Below, in pieces: positions 17,111-26,388 of a DNA stretch of 40,223 bases. A program made the position numbers and the translations under genes. Source of the stretch: Planctomycetota bacterium (GTDB lineage: Bacteria; Planctomycetota; Phycisphaerae; Sedimentisphaerales; Anaerohalosphaeraceae); assembly GCA_022705405.1 (NCBI GenBank), contig JAKJEN010000009.1, forward strand, positions 1 to 40,223, read 5' to 3'. Each line of letters begins with the position of its first letter. Position 1 is the stretch's first letter. The notes beneath the pieces were generated by a model. That model saw nothing but the letters and a program-made list of their open reading frames with translations, was not told the DNA's origin and did not search any database.

Positions 17111-17574
17111 AAGTTGTTGTCACCAACGATCATCGAGGAGTTCGAACCAGTGAACAGATTTTGGCGATCCTTGCTCAACTGAACCATGAATGTCTGGATC
17201 TTACTAATAAAGAGGATCAAGCGGTAGATTATCCTGATTCTGCTTATGAAGCTGGAAAGGCCGTTTCAACAGGCAAAGCGGACCGTGCGATTTTGATTTG
17301 CGGTACCGGCATCGGGATGTGCATTGCGGCCAATAAGGTTAAAGGAGTCCGTGCGGCTGTATGCTTTGATGAACTTTCAGCCAAGGTTTCACGACAGCAT
17401 AATGACACTAATGTACTGTGTTTATCCGGAGATCTGCTTGGCCCGTCTTTGTTTCGAAAGATTGTTGAAGTCTGGCTGAGCACAGAGTTTGAGGGCGGAC
17501 GCCATCAGCGGCGGGTTCGCAAAATACAGGCCATAGAAGAGGGCAAAGATCCCCGAGAGGTCGTAAACGGATAA
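17107..17574 (+). CDS. rpiB: RpiB/LacA/LacB-family sugar-phosphate isomerase
   Basis: This 155-residue protein is most likely ribose-5-phosphate isomerase B, interconverting ribose-5-P and ribulose-5-P. Visible motifs are VVVTNDHRGVRTSEQI at the N terminus (phosphate-binding DHR), VDYPDSA, the active-site loop LICGTGIGMCIAANKVKGVRAAVC and the HNDTNVLCLSGDLLGPS segment. The family's catalytic Cys lies in CGTGIG. Its ATG overlaps the stop of the upstream fusion gene (ATGA at 17107-17110), indicating translational coupling. Galactose- or allose-phosphate isomerases share this fold, so sugar specificity is inferred from context. Confidence 0.9.
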   Translation: MKVVVTNDHRGVRTSEQILAILAQLNHECLDLTNKEDQAVDYPDSAYEAGKAVSTGKADRAILICGTGIGMCIAANKVKGVRAAVCFDELSAKVSRQHNDTNVLCLSGDLLGPSLFRKIVEVWLSTEFEGGRHQRRVRKIQAIEEGKDPREVVNG

Positions 17575-17700
17575 AAAAGCAACGGTTTTATGCGATTATC
17601 TTATTTTCTGACTGATCGCGAAGGGATAATTTTTCATTTGATAAAATCCGGTACTTGTTTGGCTTCCTGGTTTTGTAGTGGTTCTGTCTGCTTCCTGAAC

Positions 17701-17718
17701 ATAGCCCGATAGGGCTAT
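17701..17718. repeat. Perfect short inverted repeat downstream of rpiB
   Basis: ATAGCCC-GATA-GGGCTAT is a perfect 7-bp stem with a 4-base loop. It lies between rpiB and the Rrf2 promoter. No T-run follows, so it could be an imperfect terminator or an operator. Role unknown. Confidence 0.4.
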
Positions 17719-17748
17719 AACCATTTCAAAAAAATCTTAATAAAATAT

Positions 17749-17777
17749 TTGACAACCTTTTGTTGTACTTTTAGTAT
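17749..17777 (+). promoter_or_regulatory. Near-consensus promoter of the Rrf2-metY unit
   Basis: TTGACA (17749-17754) and TAGTAT (17772-17777) are separated by exactly 17 bases. This is one of the strongest promoter matches in the window. The predicted start is near 17784, about 40 bases before the regulator's ATG. Confidence 0.75.
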
Positions 17778-17793
17778 TACTACCGTAAAAGTA
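17766..17793. promoter_or_regulatory. Putative Rrf2-type operator overlapping the -10 box
   Basis: TACTTTTA (17766-17773) and TAAAAGTA (17786-17793) form a perfect 8-bp inverted repeat with 12 bases between, covering the -10 box and the likely start point. That position suits a repressor site, and the downstream gene encodes an Rrf2 regulator, so autorepression is likely. That this protein binds here is inference. Confidence 0.55.
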
Positions 17794-17825
17794 GCAAGAG
17801 TAGTATATGAAAGGTGTCCTGAACT

Positions 17826-18266
17826 ATGAGAGTCTCTACTAAAACGCGTTACGGCTTGCGGTTTATGATAGAATTGGGGACTAACTATGGCCAAGGTCCT
17901 GTCTATATGAAAGATATCGCAAGATCGCAGGAAATATCAGAAAAGTATCTGAGCCAAATCCTGATTTCACTGAAATCCGCTGGCTTGGTGGACGGTTTTC
18001 GAGGCGTCAACGGCGGCTATATCCTGACTCGGCCGCCGTCTGAAATCACGGCAGGACAAATCGTGGGCGTACTGGAAGGGGGCCTGTCTTTGATAGAATG
18101 TGTGCAGATTCCGGGAACTTGTCATCGCCAGCCGGAATGTGTCAGCCAGGAAGTATGGAGAAAATTAAGTTCGGTGATTTCGGATGCTCTGGAGGATATT
18201 ACTCTGGAAAATCTTGTGTCCAGACAGTTGGAAAAAAGAACAGGCGAAACGATGTATTATATCTGA
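17826..18266 (+). CDS. Rrf2-family transcriptional regulator (IscR/CymR-like)
   Basis: This 146-residue winged-helix DNA-binding protein shows the N-terminal family hallmark VSTKTRYGLRFMIEL, the recognition region ISEKYLSQILISLKSAGLV and the wing FRGVNGGYILTRPP. Three cysteines, C92, C99 and C105 (spacing C-x6-C-x5-C), resemble the [2Fe-2S] ligands of IscR (C-x5-C-x5-C), so it may sense iron-sulfur or redox status. Alternatively it is a CymR-type cysteine regulator, which the neighbour metY, 33 bases downstream, supports. A strong promoter with an overlapping inverted repeat lies upstream, consistent with self-repression. The ribosome binding site AAAGG is about 11 bases before the ATG. Confidence 0.9.
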   Translation: MRVSTKTRYGLRFMIELGTNYGQGPVYMKDIARSQEISEKYLSQILISLKSAGLVDGFRGVNGGYILTRPPSEITAGQIVGVLEGGLSLIECVQIPGTCHRQPECVSQEVWRKLSSVISDALEDITLENLVSRQLEKRTGETMYYI

Positions 18267-18299
18267 AATTTAAAAAATAAAAATTAGGGAGCAATATAA

Positions 18300-19595
<1,296 letters not shown>

Positions 19596-19708
19596 TTAAG
19601 AGAGCAAGTTCAAGATGGAGATGATGTAAGACGCCGATTTCAGGAACTCTCATCGCCGCTGTGCGTGGAAATCGGGCAATGCGCATCTGAGGTGTCCTTG
19701 TGGACATG

Positions 19709-19777
19709 CTAGGCGGAGACTGTACACAAAACAAGCAAAAAAAAGGCCAATCCAATTCCCAAAATTATTTGCAGCAT
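19709..19777 (-). CDS. Possible 22-residue hydrophobic peptide
   Basis: From the ATG at 19775-19777 a short frame encodes MLQIILGIGLAFFLLVLCTV and two more residues, ending in TAG. Nearly the whole peptide would be one membrane helix. AGGAG stands 6 bases before the ATG, a better ribosome binding site than many genes here have. No homologue is recognised. Chance is a real alternative, since an AT-rich minus strand easily produces Leu/Ile/Phe codons. Confidence 0.25.
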   Translation of the reverse strand: MLQIILGIGLAFFLLVLCTVSA

Positions 19778-19945
19778 TATTGCTCCTGAAATCTGTACAC
19801 GGTAAATTAACGTTCTTACCCAGAACAAAAAGATTGCCTAATTATACGGATCAGATTTTCATTTGATAACAAAATTTTTGCAATTTTAATAAAAAACAGA
19901 TTATTTCAGGCCAATTTCTCTCTACAAAAGAGGAAAAGAAAAGAG

Positions 19946-19974
19946 TTGCTTGTATCGGCGTGATCTGTTATAAA
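19946..19974 (+). promoter_or_regulatory. Sigma-70-type promoter for the PFOR gene
   Basis: TTGCTT (19946-19951) and TATAAA (19969-19974) have a 17-base spacer, preceded by AT-rich DNA that could act as an UP element. The leader would be about 80 bases. Confidence 0.55.
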
Positions 19975-20060
19975 ATCCAATCTTTACTGTAGGGGCGGTG
20001 CATCCGCAGTCTACAGAATAAACTGATTGTCCACAGTATTTTATTGAGACGGAGAGATTT

Positions 20061-23000
20061 ATGACTCGACAAATGGTGACAATTGACGGCAACACAGCGG
20101 CGGCTCATGTGGCCCATGCAACCAATGAGGTCATTGCGATTTACCCGATAACTCCCAGCTCGCCGATGGGCGAGATCTCGGATGCAAAAACGGCGGCCGG
20201 ACAGCCGAACATCTGGGGTACCATTCCCTCGGTGACGGAGATGCAGTCGGAAGGCGGGGCTGCCGGCGCGGTCCATGGATCGCTTGCGGCCGGAGCTTTG
20301 ACTACGACGTTTACGGCCTCCCAGGGTCTTTTGCTGATGGTTCCCAATATGTACAAAATCGCCGGCGAGCTGCTGCCGACGGTGTTTCATGTATCGGCGC
20401 GGTCGCTGGCCTGTCAGGCACTGAGCATTTTCGGCGATCATTCGGATGTGATGGCTTGCCGTGCCACTGGTTTTGCCATGCTGTGTGAAAGCGGCGTCCA
20501 GGAAGTTATGGACCTGGCTGCGGTGGCACATCTGTCTGCCATCAAGGGCCGCGTGCCGTTTGTGCATTTCTTTGACGGGTTCCGCACCAGTCACGAGGTC
20601 CAGAAGGTAGAGGAACTATCCTTTGACGATATGCGGGCGATGATAGATAACAAACTGGTAGAAGCCCACAAGGCCAGGGCGCTGAGCCCGGATCGCCCGA
20701 TGATCAGCGGCACGGCGCAAAACCCGGATGTCTTTTTCCAGGGACGCGAGACGGTCAATCCGTTTTATCTGGACTGTGCGGGGATCGTTCAGCAGACGAT
20801 GGACAAGTTTGCCCGAATCGTCGGCCGTCAATATCATCTGTTTGATTATATCGGCGATCCAAACGCGGAAAAGGTGATTGTGATTATGTGCTCAGGAGCC
20901 GATACAGTCCATGAAACGGTGGATTATCTGACGGCTCGCGGAGAGAAAGTCGGGCTGGTGAAGGTTCGTCTGTATCGGCCGTTTGACTGCAAGGCATTTA
21001 TCGAGTCTCTTCCCAAAAGCGTACAGAAGATTGCGGTTTTGGACCGAACCAAGGAACCGGGAGCGCTGGGCGAGCCGCTGTATCTGGATGTCCGCACAGC
21101 CATCGGCGAGGCCATGTCGGAGGGATGGGCTCCGTTTAAGCAGTATCCCAAGACAATCGGCGGCCGCTACGGCCTGGGATCAAAGGATTTTACGCCGGCA
21201 ATGGTGAAGGCGGTGTTTGACAATATGGACAAGCCCGCGCCGAAAAATCATTTTACAGTCGGCATTGTGGATGATGTATGCCACACGAGTTTGGATGTGG
21301 ATGAGTCGTTTGATATCGCCGGAAAGGTTTTTACGGGGATGTTTTACGGTTTGGGCTCGGATGGGACTGTGGGGGCTAATAAAAACAGCATCAAGATTAT
21401 CGGCGAAGAAACGAAAAATTATGCTCAGGGCTATTTTGTATATGATTCCAAGAAGGCCGGAGCGATTACGGTTTCGCACCTGCGTTTTGGGCCGGAGGAG
21501 ATCCGCAGTCCGTATTTGATCAGCCGGGCGGATTTTGTGGCCTGCCATAATCCGAGTTTCCTGGAACGATACGATATGCTGACCAGTCTGAAACCGGGCG
21601 GAACATTTCTGCTGACCAGCAGCCATGGCCCTGATGAGGTTTGGGATACGCTGCCGGTGGAAGTACAGCAGCAGATGATTGACAAGAAGGTCAAGTTTTA
21701 TGTGATCGATGCAATCCGGATTGCGGAAGACCTCGGGCTGGGAGCGCGGATCAATGTGATTATGCAGACGGCGTTTTTCAAAATCAGCGGAGTAATCGAT
21801 CTGGATCAGGCCGTCGGCGCGATCAAGGATGCGATCCGGAAAACATACGGCAAGAAAGGCGACCAGATTGTCCAAATGAACAATGCAGCGGTCGATGAGG
21901 CGCTGGATAAGATTTATCAGGTCAAAGTCCCGTCGAAGGCCACCAGTTCGTTTCATATGGCCAAGATGGTTCCCGATGACGCTCCGGAATTCGTGCGGAC
22001 AGTGACGGCGGAGATTATGGCCGGCCGAGGAGATATGCTGAAGGTCAGCCAGATGCCGTGCGATGGAAAATTTCCTTCGGCTACAACCCAGTACGAAAAG
22101 AGAAATATCGCGGTGCATATCCCCGCCTGGGAACCGCACCTGTGCATCCAGTGCGGCCAGTGTTCGCTGCTGTGCCCGCATGCGGCCATCCGAATTAAGG
22201 CCTATGACCCGTCCTGTTTGAGCCAGGCGCCGGCGACCTTCAAAAGTGTTGATGCCAAGGGCAAGGAATTTGCAGGGATGAAATTTACCGTGCAGGTAGC
22301 GCCGGAAGACTGCACGGGTTGTCAGGCCTGCGTGATCAACTGTCCGGGGATTGAACGTGACGCCAATAAGCAGCCGACCGGCCGCAAGGCCATTAATATG
22401 GCGCTTCAGGAACCCCTGCGGGTTCAGGAACGGGAAAACTTTGAGTTCTTCCTGTCCATTCCGGATACCGATCCGAGTAAATTTAAGACGGCTTCAATTA
22501 AAGGCAGCCAGTTTGTGCCGCCTCTGTTTGAATTTTCCGGGGCCTGCGCCGGCTGCGGCGAGACGGCCTGTATTAAACTGGTTACGCAAATGTTCGGAGA
22601 CCGGCTGTATATCGGAAACGCGACCGGTTGCTCGTCCATCTATGGGGGCAATCTGCCTACGACTCCATACGCCAAACGGTTTGACGGTCGAGGACCTGCC
22701 TGGAGCAACAGTCTGTTTGAGGACAATGCGGAATATGCTCTGGGGATGCGGTTGGCGGTCAACAAAATGATGCGGCATGCCCTGGAACTTGTGGAAAAAA
22801 CCTCGAAGGCAGGGTGTGTTGATAAAGCCCTTGCCGAGTCGCTGATCGAAGGAATGAAGACGCAGGATTCACAGGCGGGGATTGAAGAGCAGCGGGCTCG
22901 GGTGGAGCAGCTGAAAGCCGCTTGTAAAAAGAGCCGGTGTGCCGATTGCGAGCTTCTTCTGTCACTGGCTGATTATCTGGTGCGCAAGAGCGTATGGGCG

Positions 23001-23633
23001 ATCGGCGGAGACGGCTGGGCCTATGATATCGGTTTTGGCGGTCTGGATCATGTGCTGGCCAGCGGAGAGAATATCAATGTGCTGGTCCTGGATACAGAGG
23101 TGTATTCGAACACAGGCGGCCAGATGTCCAAGTCAACGCCTCTGGGCGCAGTGGCCCAGTTTGCCGCAGGCGGCAAACGAATGCCGAAAAAGGATATGGG
23201 TCTGATTGCCATGACTTATGGAAATGTCTATGTGGCGTCGATCTCCATGGGAGCCAATCCAAACCAGGCGGTAAGAGCGCTGGCTGAGGCGGAAAGTTAT
23301 GATGGGCCGTCGCTGATTCTTTCCTACAGCCATTGTATTGCGCATGGAATTGATATGTCGCTGGGTTATGAAGGGCAAAAGAAGGCGGTGGCCTGCGGGC
23401 ACTGGCCCTTGTACCGGTTCGATCCGCGCTTGGCGGAAGAAGGCAAGAACCCGCTGCAGCTGGACTCCAAGGCGCCGACGTTGGGCATTGAGGAATATGC
23501 GTATGGCGAGAACCGCTATCAGGTCCTGAAAAAAACCAAACCGGAGGTGGCCAAGGCGCTGATGGAACAGGCCCAGAAGTTTGTCAAGCGGAAATACAGT
23601 TTGTATGAAAAACTGTCTCAACTGGAATGTTAG
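20061..23633 (+). CDS. nifJ: Pyruvate:ferredoxin (flavodoxin) oxidoreductase, single-chain
   Basis: This enzyme converts pyruvate and CoA to acetyl-CoA, CO2 and reduced ferredoxin or flavodoxin, central to anaerobic metabolism. The 1,190-residue homodimer-type chain has all domains in order: a pyrimidine-binding domain (IYPITPSSPMGE, MQSEGGAAGAVHG), a transketolase-C-like domain, the gamma domain (GLGSDGTVGANKNSIKIIGE), a two-cluster ferredoxin domain (CIQCGQCSLLCP near 694, CTGCQACVINCPG near 750), and a ThDP domain with the proximal-cluster cysteines (CAGCGETACIKL near 829) and the Mg/ThDP motif GDGWAYDIGFGGLDHVLASG, then DTEVYSNTGGQ. The gene has its own promoter and a strong terminator, so it is a single-gene unit. 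GGAGAG precedes the ATG. Confidence 0.97.
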   Translation: MTRQMVTIDGNTAAAHVAHATNEVIAIYPITPSSPMGEISDAKTAAGQPNIWGTIPSVTEMQSEGGAAGAVHGSLAAGALTTTFTASQGLLLMVPNMYKIAGELLPTVFHVSARSLACQALSIFGDHSDVMACRATGFAMLCESGVQEVMDLAAVAHLSAIKGRVPFVHFFDGFRTSHEVQKVEELSFDDMRAMIDNKLVEAHKARALSPDRPMISGTAQNPDVFFQGRETVNPFYLDCAGIVQQTMDKFARIVGRQYHLFDYIGDPNAEKVIVIMCSGADTVHETVDYLTARGEKVGLVKVRLYRPFDCKAFIESLPKSVQKIAVLDRTKEPGALGEPLYLDVRTAIGEAMSEGWAPFKQYPKTIGGRYGLGSKDFTPAMVKAVFDNMDKPAPKNHFTVGIVDDVCHTSLDVDESFDIAGKVFTGMFYGLGSDGTVGANKNSIKIIGEETKNYAQGYFVYDSKKAGAITVSHLRFGPEEIRSPYLISRADFVACHNPSFLERYDMLTSLKPGGTFLLTSSHGPDEVWDTLPVEVQQQMIDKKVKFYVIDAIRIAEDLGLGARINVIMQTAFFKISGVIDLDQAVGAIKDAIRKTYGKKGDQIVQMNNAAVDEALDKIYQVKVPSKATSSFHMAKMVPDDAPEFVRTVTAEIMAGRGDMLKVSQMPCDGKFPSATTQYEKRNIAVHIPAWEPHLCIQCGQCSLLCPHAAIRIKAYDPSCLSQAPATFKSVDAKGKEFAGMKFTVQVAPEDCTGCQACVINCPGIERDANKQPTGRKAINMALQEPLRVQERENFEFFLSIPDTDPSKFKTASIKGSQFVPPLFEFSGACAGCGETACIKLVTQMFGDRLYIGNATGCSSIYGGNLPTTPYAKRFDGRGPAWSNSLFEDNAEYALGMRLAVNKMMRHALELVEKTSKAGCVDKALAESLIEGMKTQDSQAGIEEQRARVEQLKAACKKSRCADCELLLSLADYLVRKSVWAIGGDGWAYDIGFGGLDHVLASGENINVLVLDTEVYSNTGGQMSKSTPLGAVAQFAAGGKRMPKKDMGLIAMTYGNVYVASISMGANPNQAVRALAEAESYDGPSLILSYSHCIAHGIDMSLGYEGQKKAVACGHWPLYRFDPRLAEEGKNPLQLDSKAPTLGIEEYAYGENRYQVLKKTKPEVAKALMEQAQKFVKRKYSLYEKLSQLEC

Positions 23634-23643
23634 AAAAAAATTG

Positions 23644-23676
23644 CAGCCCTGAGCATTTTCGTTCAGGGCTGTTTTT
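23644..23676 (+). terminator. Intrinsic terminator after the PFOR gene
   Basis: CAGCCCTGA (23644-23652) pairs perfectly with TCAGGGCTG (23663-23671), followed by TTTTT. It begins 10 bases after the stop codon. Confidence 0.92.
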
Positions 23677-23707
23677 ATGATGGATTGAGCGAAAAAAGGG
23701 CATCTGG

Positions 23708-24400
23708 ATGCGATTTGGAAATCAGAGATTATTCAGTTTGTTTGCCGTGTTCGTGTTTATAGCGGGATGCGGCCAGCCAAAACGGGCGAACGAAAAATTA
23801 CCAGAGGATCTGGACCGTCAGGTTCCGGCAGAACATTGCATTACGGCCAAGTCCGTGGTCAGTTATTTCCTGAAAGACGGCAGAACCTATCTGACGGACC
23901 AGGATCATATTTTTTGTCCGGATACAAGGAGGTTGGAAATTCAAAGCCGAGAGCCGCAGGGGCTTTTTGTTTGGACCTGGGCCGGTCGGCAGGGCAGCAG
24001 CAGTCATCCTGCCAAGCCGTCGGACGCTTACTGGGAGGCAGCGCAAACGGCAGCTGTTTATGCTGGATTTCTTTACGGCGGCGGCTTTCTTGCGGCATCA
24101 GAATTGACGGCCGGGTCTTCTTTAAGTTTGGAAGGCCAGAGATATATTCCTTTGCAAGGAGATCTATCCAAAAATACGATACAAATTATCTTGTATCAAA
24201 ACCAGGATACGCAGAGAATAGACAGGATTGTGGTTGAAGACAAAGAAAAGAAAAAAATCTGGATGTGCAATCTATATAACTGGAGTTTTTATGGGCCAAA
24301 AGGAATGTTAATTCCGAGGAAAATAGACATATTCGATATAACGGATGGCATATCATCTAAAAAAATGATAATCCAAGTCGATTATAAACATGTCTTATAA
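23708..24400 (+). CDS. Putative lipoprotein of unknown function
   Basis: This 230-residue protein is not recognised as a known family. It starts with a lipoprotein signal peptide: MRFGNQR, a hydrophobic run, and lipobox FIAGC, with C21 as the lipid-modified residue. The mature part mixes short beta-like segments (RLEIQSREPQGLFVWTW, TIQIILYQNQDTQRIDRIVVE, KMIIQVDYKHVL) with a Gly/Ala-rich stretch (about 113-125). The end looks like an outer-membrane-lipoprotein carrier fold (LolA/LolB-like: a strand about 'PRKIDIFDI'), but that is only an impression. AAGGG lies 7 bases before the ATG. It sits after the PFOR terminator and 410 bases ahead of the exopolysaccharide locus, so it might serve envelope assembly. 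Confidence 0.75.
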   Translation: MRFGNQRLFSLFAVFVFIAGCGQPKRANEKLPEDLDRQVPAEHCITAKSVVSYFLKDGRTYLTDQDHIFCPDTRRLEIQSREPQGLFVWTWAGRQGSSSHPAKPSDAYWEAAQTAAVYAGFLYGGGFLAASELTAGSSLSLEGQRYIPLQGDLSKNTIQIILYQNQDTQRIDRIVVEDKEKKKIWMCNLYNWSFYGPKGMLIPRKIDIFDITDGISSKKMIIQVDYKHVL

Positions 24401-24810
24401 TCCTGCCTGTAATGCTATTATCTTCAAATGTTAAATTGGTAAAACTAAATGGCATCGACCTAAATTGATATCCTAACGTACATAGATGCCTGAGCGCAAG
24501 CGTAATAATCACAAGAAAAGGTTGTTTGTTTAGATAAATGTATAGTTGATTTTTTTTATAAAGTCGGTAAGATCGCCCCGTTTATCGCCTTTTAAGGCGA
24601 GAAAGTATTGTTGCAAAGACCTTGTTATACACCCTGGAGGAAAGATCCTAAATTGTTTGATTAACCAAGTTTTATGATCGATATATCCATTAAGAATTCA
24701 GAGAGAAAATCCGATATATTAAGGATGTAAAGAACGGGTTTTTGAACCTGTTCGAAAAAATGAAACGGGTAGTAAAGGCAATGTAACCAGCAGCAAAAAG
24801 CGATGTTAGA
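24401..24810 (+). other. 410-base AT-rich leader region of the exopolysaccharide locus
   Basis: No gene is visible. It contains a short inverted repeat TCGCCTT-TT-AAGGCGA (24585-24600) and a hairpin GAACGGGTT-TTTG-AACCTGTTC (24732-24753) followed by G and six A, so it is not a terminator. An 8-codon frame MKRVVKAM (24760-24786) ends 24 bases before the exporter gene. I could not find a convincing sigma-54 or sigma-70 promoter. The length and structures suggest a regulated mRNA leader. Confidence 0.4.
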
Positions 24811-26370
24811 ATGAATTCTAAAAATAAAAACCAAGTGCTTTTCGGAGCGGCGGCGGCCTTTATTTTTGCAACGGCTTTTATTTGCGGCTGCTATAATGAT
24901 CCTTTGGATCCCACCCAGATCGGACGATTTGAGCCGACACCCAAAGTCAATGTTATTTTGGATAATCTCGGCGTGGCTGAAGAGCCCAGTCCGACTTATG
25001 AAGGAACAGAAGAACCCCGCCCTGAAGATTTGATCGATTATCAGGCAGACTATAGTATTGGATCGGGGGATGTCGTTCAGATCAGTATTTTTGAATTGTA
25101 TCAGGAAGGTCAGGTTTATGTAAATAATTACATTGTAACCGAATCAGGACGGATTTCGATTCCCGATGTAGGTCTGGTTCAGGCGGCCGGTCTTACGGAA
25201 CCGCAATTGGAGCAGGAGATCAAGGATATCCTGTCTCCGAATATCCTGAAAAATCCATCTGTGACCGCCACTGTGATCAATTCGCAAAAGCAATATTTTT
25301 CAATTGTAGGGCAAGGGCTGGGTACATCGGGGCGTTTTCCTTTGCCGCGATACACATTTCGTTTGACGGATGCGATTTCGCTGACCGGAAGTATCGCAGA
25401 ATTTAACCTGACGTACATTTATGTATCCCGTGATGTTCCGATCGCTCAATCTGAAGGCGACACAATTGATTCCGCCAATCCGCAGCTGAATTCTCCTGTC
25501 TTTGAGAAAATGAACCTGGTTCCGGTTGACTCTGCGGAGGATGATCTGCTTAAAATTATTACCCCCTCGGCTATGAAAAAAGGGGGGATTGTCATTACCT
25601 CGGCGGAAATGGCTACCCGGGAAGAATTGGAAGCGCTGGCATTTCCTGATGGATTTGATCTTCCGGAGATCGAAGCGCCAGCACAGCCGGCTGCACAAGC
25701 GTCCCCTTCATCGCCGCAGCCCAACGAGCCGATTGAATGGGTATTTGAGAATGGAAAATGGATAGCCAAATCTCGTTCTGCGACCCCGATTCCGCCATCC
25801 TGGGAAACGGAAGCGGCAGCAGAGGAGCCGTTGCCGGCTGGTTTTGGACTGGGAGATCTTGCAAAAACCAAAACCACCACACGGGTTATTCGAGTGCCGG
25901 TGGATCGGCTATTGGCCGGCGATCCGCGATATAACATCATCATACGGCCGGGGGATCGAATTACAGTTCCGCTGGATATTATCGGAGAATTCTGGATACT
26001 GGGGAATGTCAATGCACAGGGTCCCTTCCCGCTGACCGGTCGGCCGATTACTCTCAAGCAGGCCATAGCTACAGCCGGCGGACTCAACCAAATCGCCTAT
26101 CCTCAGAAAGTTGAGGTGATCCGTCGGCTGGGGAAAAATTCCGCCGGTATGGTGCAGGAAGAGATCGTGATGGTGGACCTGAAAAAAATAGCGCAGGGAC
26201 TTCAGCCCGATTTCTTTATCAAACCTTACGACTTGATAAACGTAGGTACACATGGGAGCAGCCGATATTTATATATGCTTCGCACTGCTTTTCGGGCTAC
26301 TTACGGTTTCGGCCTTGTATATGACAGAAACTTTGCCAATGAAGATTTTGAAGACATCTGGTCCTGGTAA
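24811..26370 (+). CDS. Wza-like outer-membrane polysaccharide export lipoprotein
   Basis: This 519-residue member of the polysaccharide biosynthesis/export (OMA, Wza) family forms the outer-membrane exit for exopolysaccharide. Its signal peptide has lipobox ICGC with C27 as the lipid site. The poly_export domain shows YSIGSGDVVQISIFE (about 80-95) followed by VTESGRISIPDVGLVQAAGLT; SLBB-type domains follow, with IIIRPGDRITVPLD and EFWILGNVNAQGPFPL near 375-410. The middle (about 285-355) is a Pro/Ala/Glu-rich linker that makes it longer than Wza (about 380 residues). It leads a collinear set with exosortase, EpsI, TPR protein and tyrosine kinase. The ribosome binding site before ATG 24811 is poor, suggesting controlled translation. 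Confidence 0.9.
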   Translation: MNSKNKNQVLFGAAAAFIFATAFICGCYNDPLDPTQIGRFEPTPKVNVILDNLGVAEEPSPTYEGTEEPRPEDLIDYQADYSIGSGDVVQISIFELYQEGQVYVNNYIVTESGRISIPDVGLVQAAGLTEPQLEQEIKDILSPNILKNPSVTATVINSQKQYFSIVGQGLGTSGRFPLPRYTFRLTDAISLTGSIAEFNLTYIYVSRDVPIAQSEGDTIDSANPQLNSPVFEKMNLVPVDSAEDDLLKIITPSAMKKGGIVITSAEMATREELEALAFPDGFDLPEIEAPAQPAAQASPSSPQPNEPIEWVFENGKWIAKSRSATPIPPSWETEAAAEEPLPAGFGLGDLAKTKTTTRVIRVPVDRLLAGDPRYNIIIRPGDRITVPLDIIGEFWILGNVNAQGPFPLTGRPITLKQAIATAGGLNQIAYPQKVEVIRRLGKNSAGMVQEEIVMVDLKKIAQGLQPDFFIKPYDLINVGTHGSSRYLYMLRTAFRATYGFGLVYDRNFANEDFEDIWSW

Positions 26371-26388
26371 CCCGTTGAGCAAACCGGT

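Larger units (their letters stand above)
19596..20060 (+). other. 465-base intergenic region between metY and the PFOR gene
   Basis: No conserved gene is visible. The metY-proximal half has moderate GC and contains an inverted repeat, CCGATTTC (19634-19641) with GAAATCGG (19668-19675), a small TGTCC-TTGT-GGACA hairpin (about 19693-19706) and two copies of CTGTACAC (19720-19727, 19793-19800). A 22-codon hydrophobic frame lies on the minus strand. The second half is AT-rich and holds the promoter of the next gene. A small structured RNA is possible but not demonstrated. Confidence 0.4.

Noticed and set aside
21180-22181. 333-codon minus-strand frame opposite the PFOR gene
   Set aside because: It is antisense to a fully conserved enzyme region; composition is Arg/His-rich shadow sequence.
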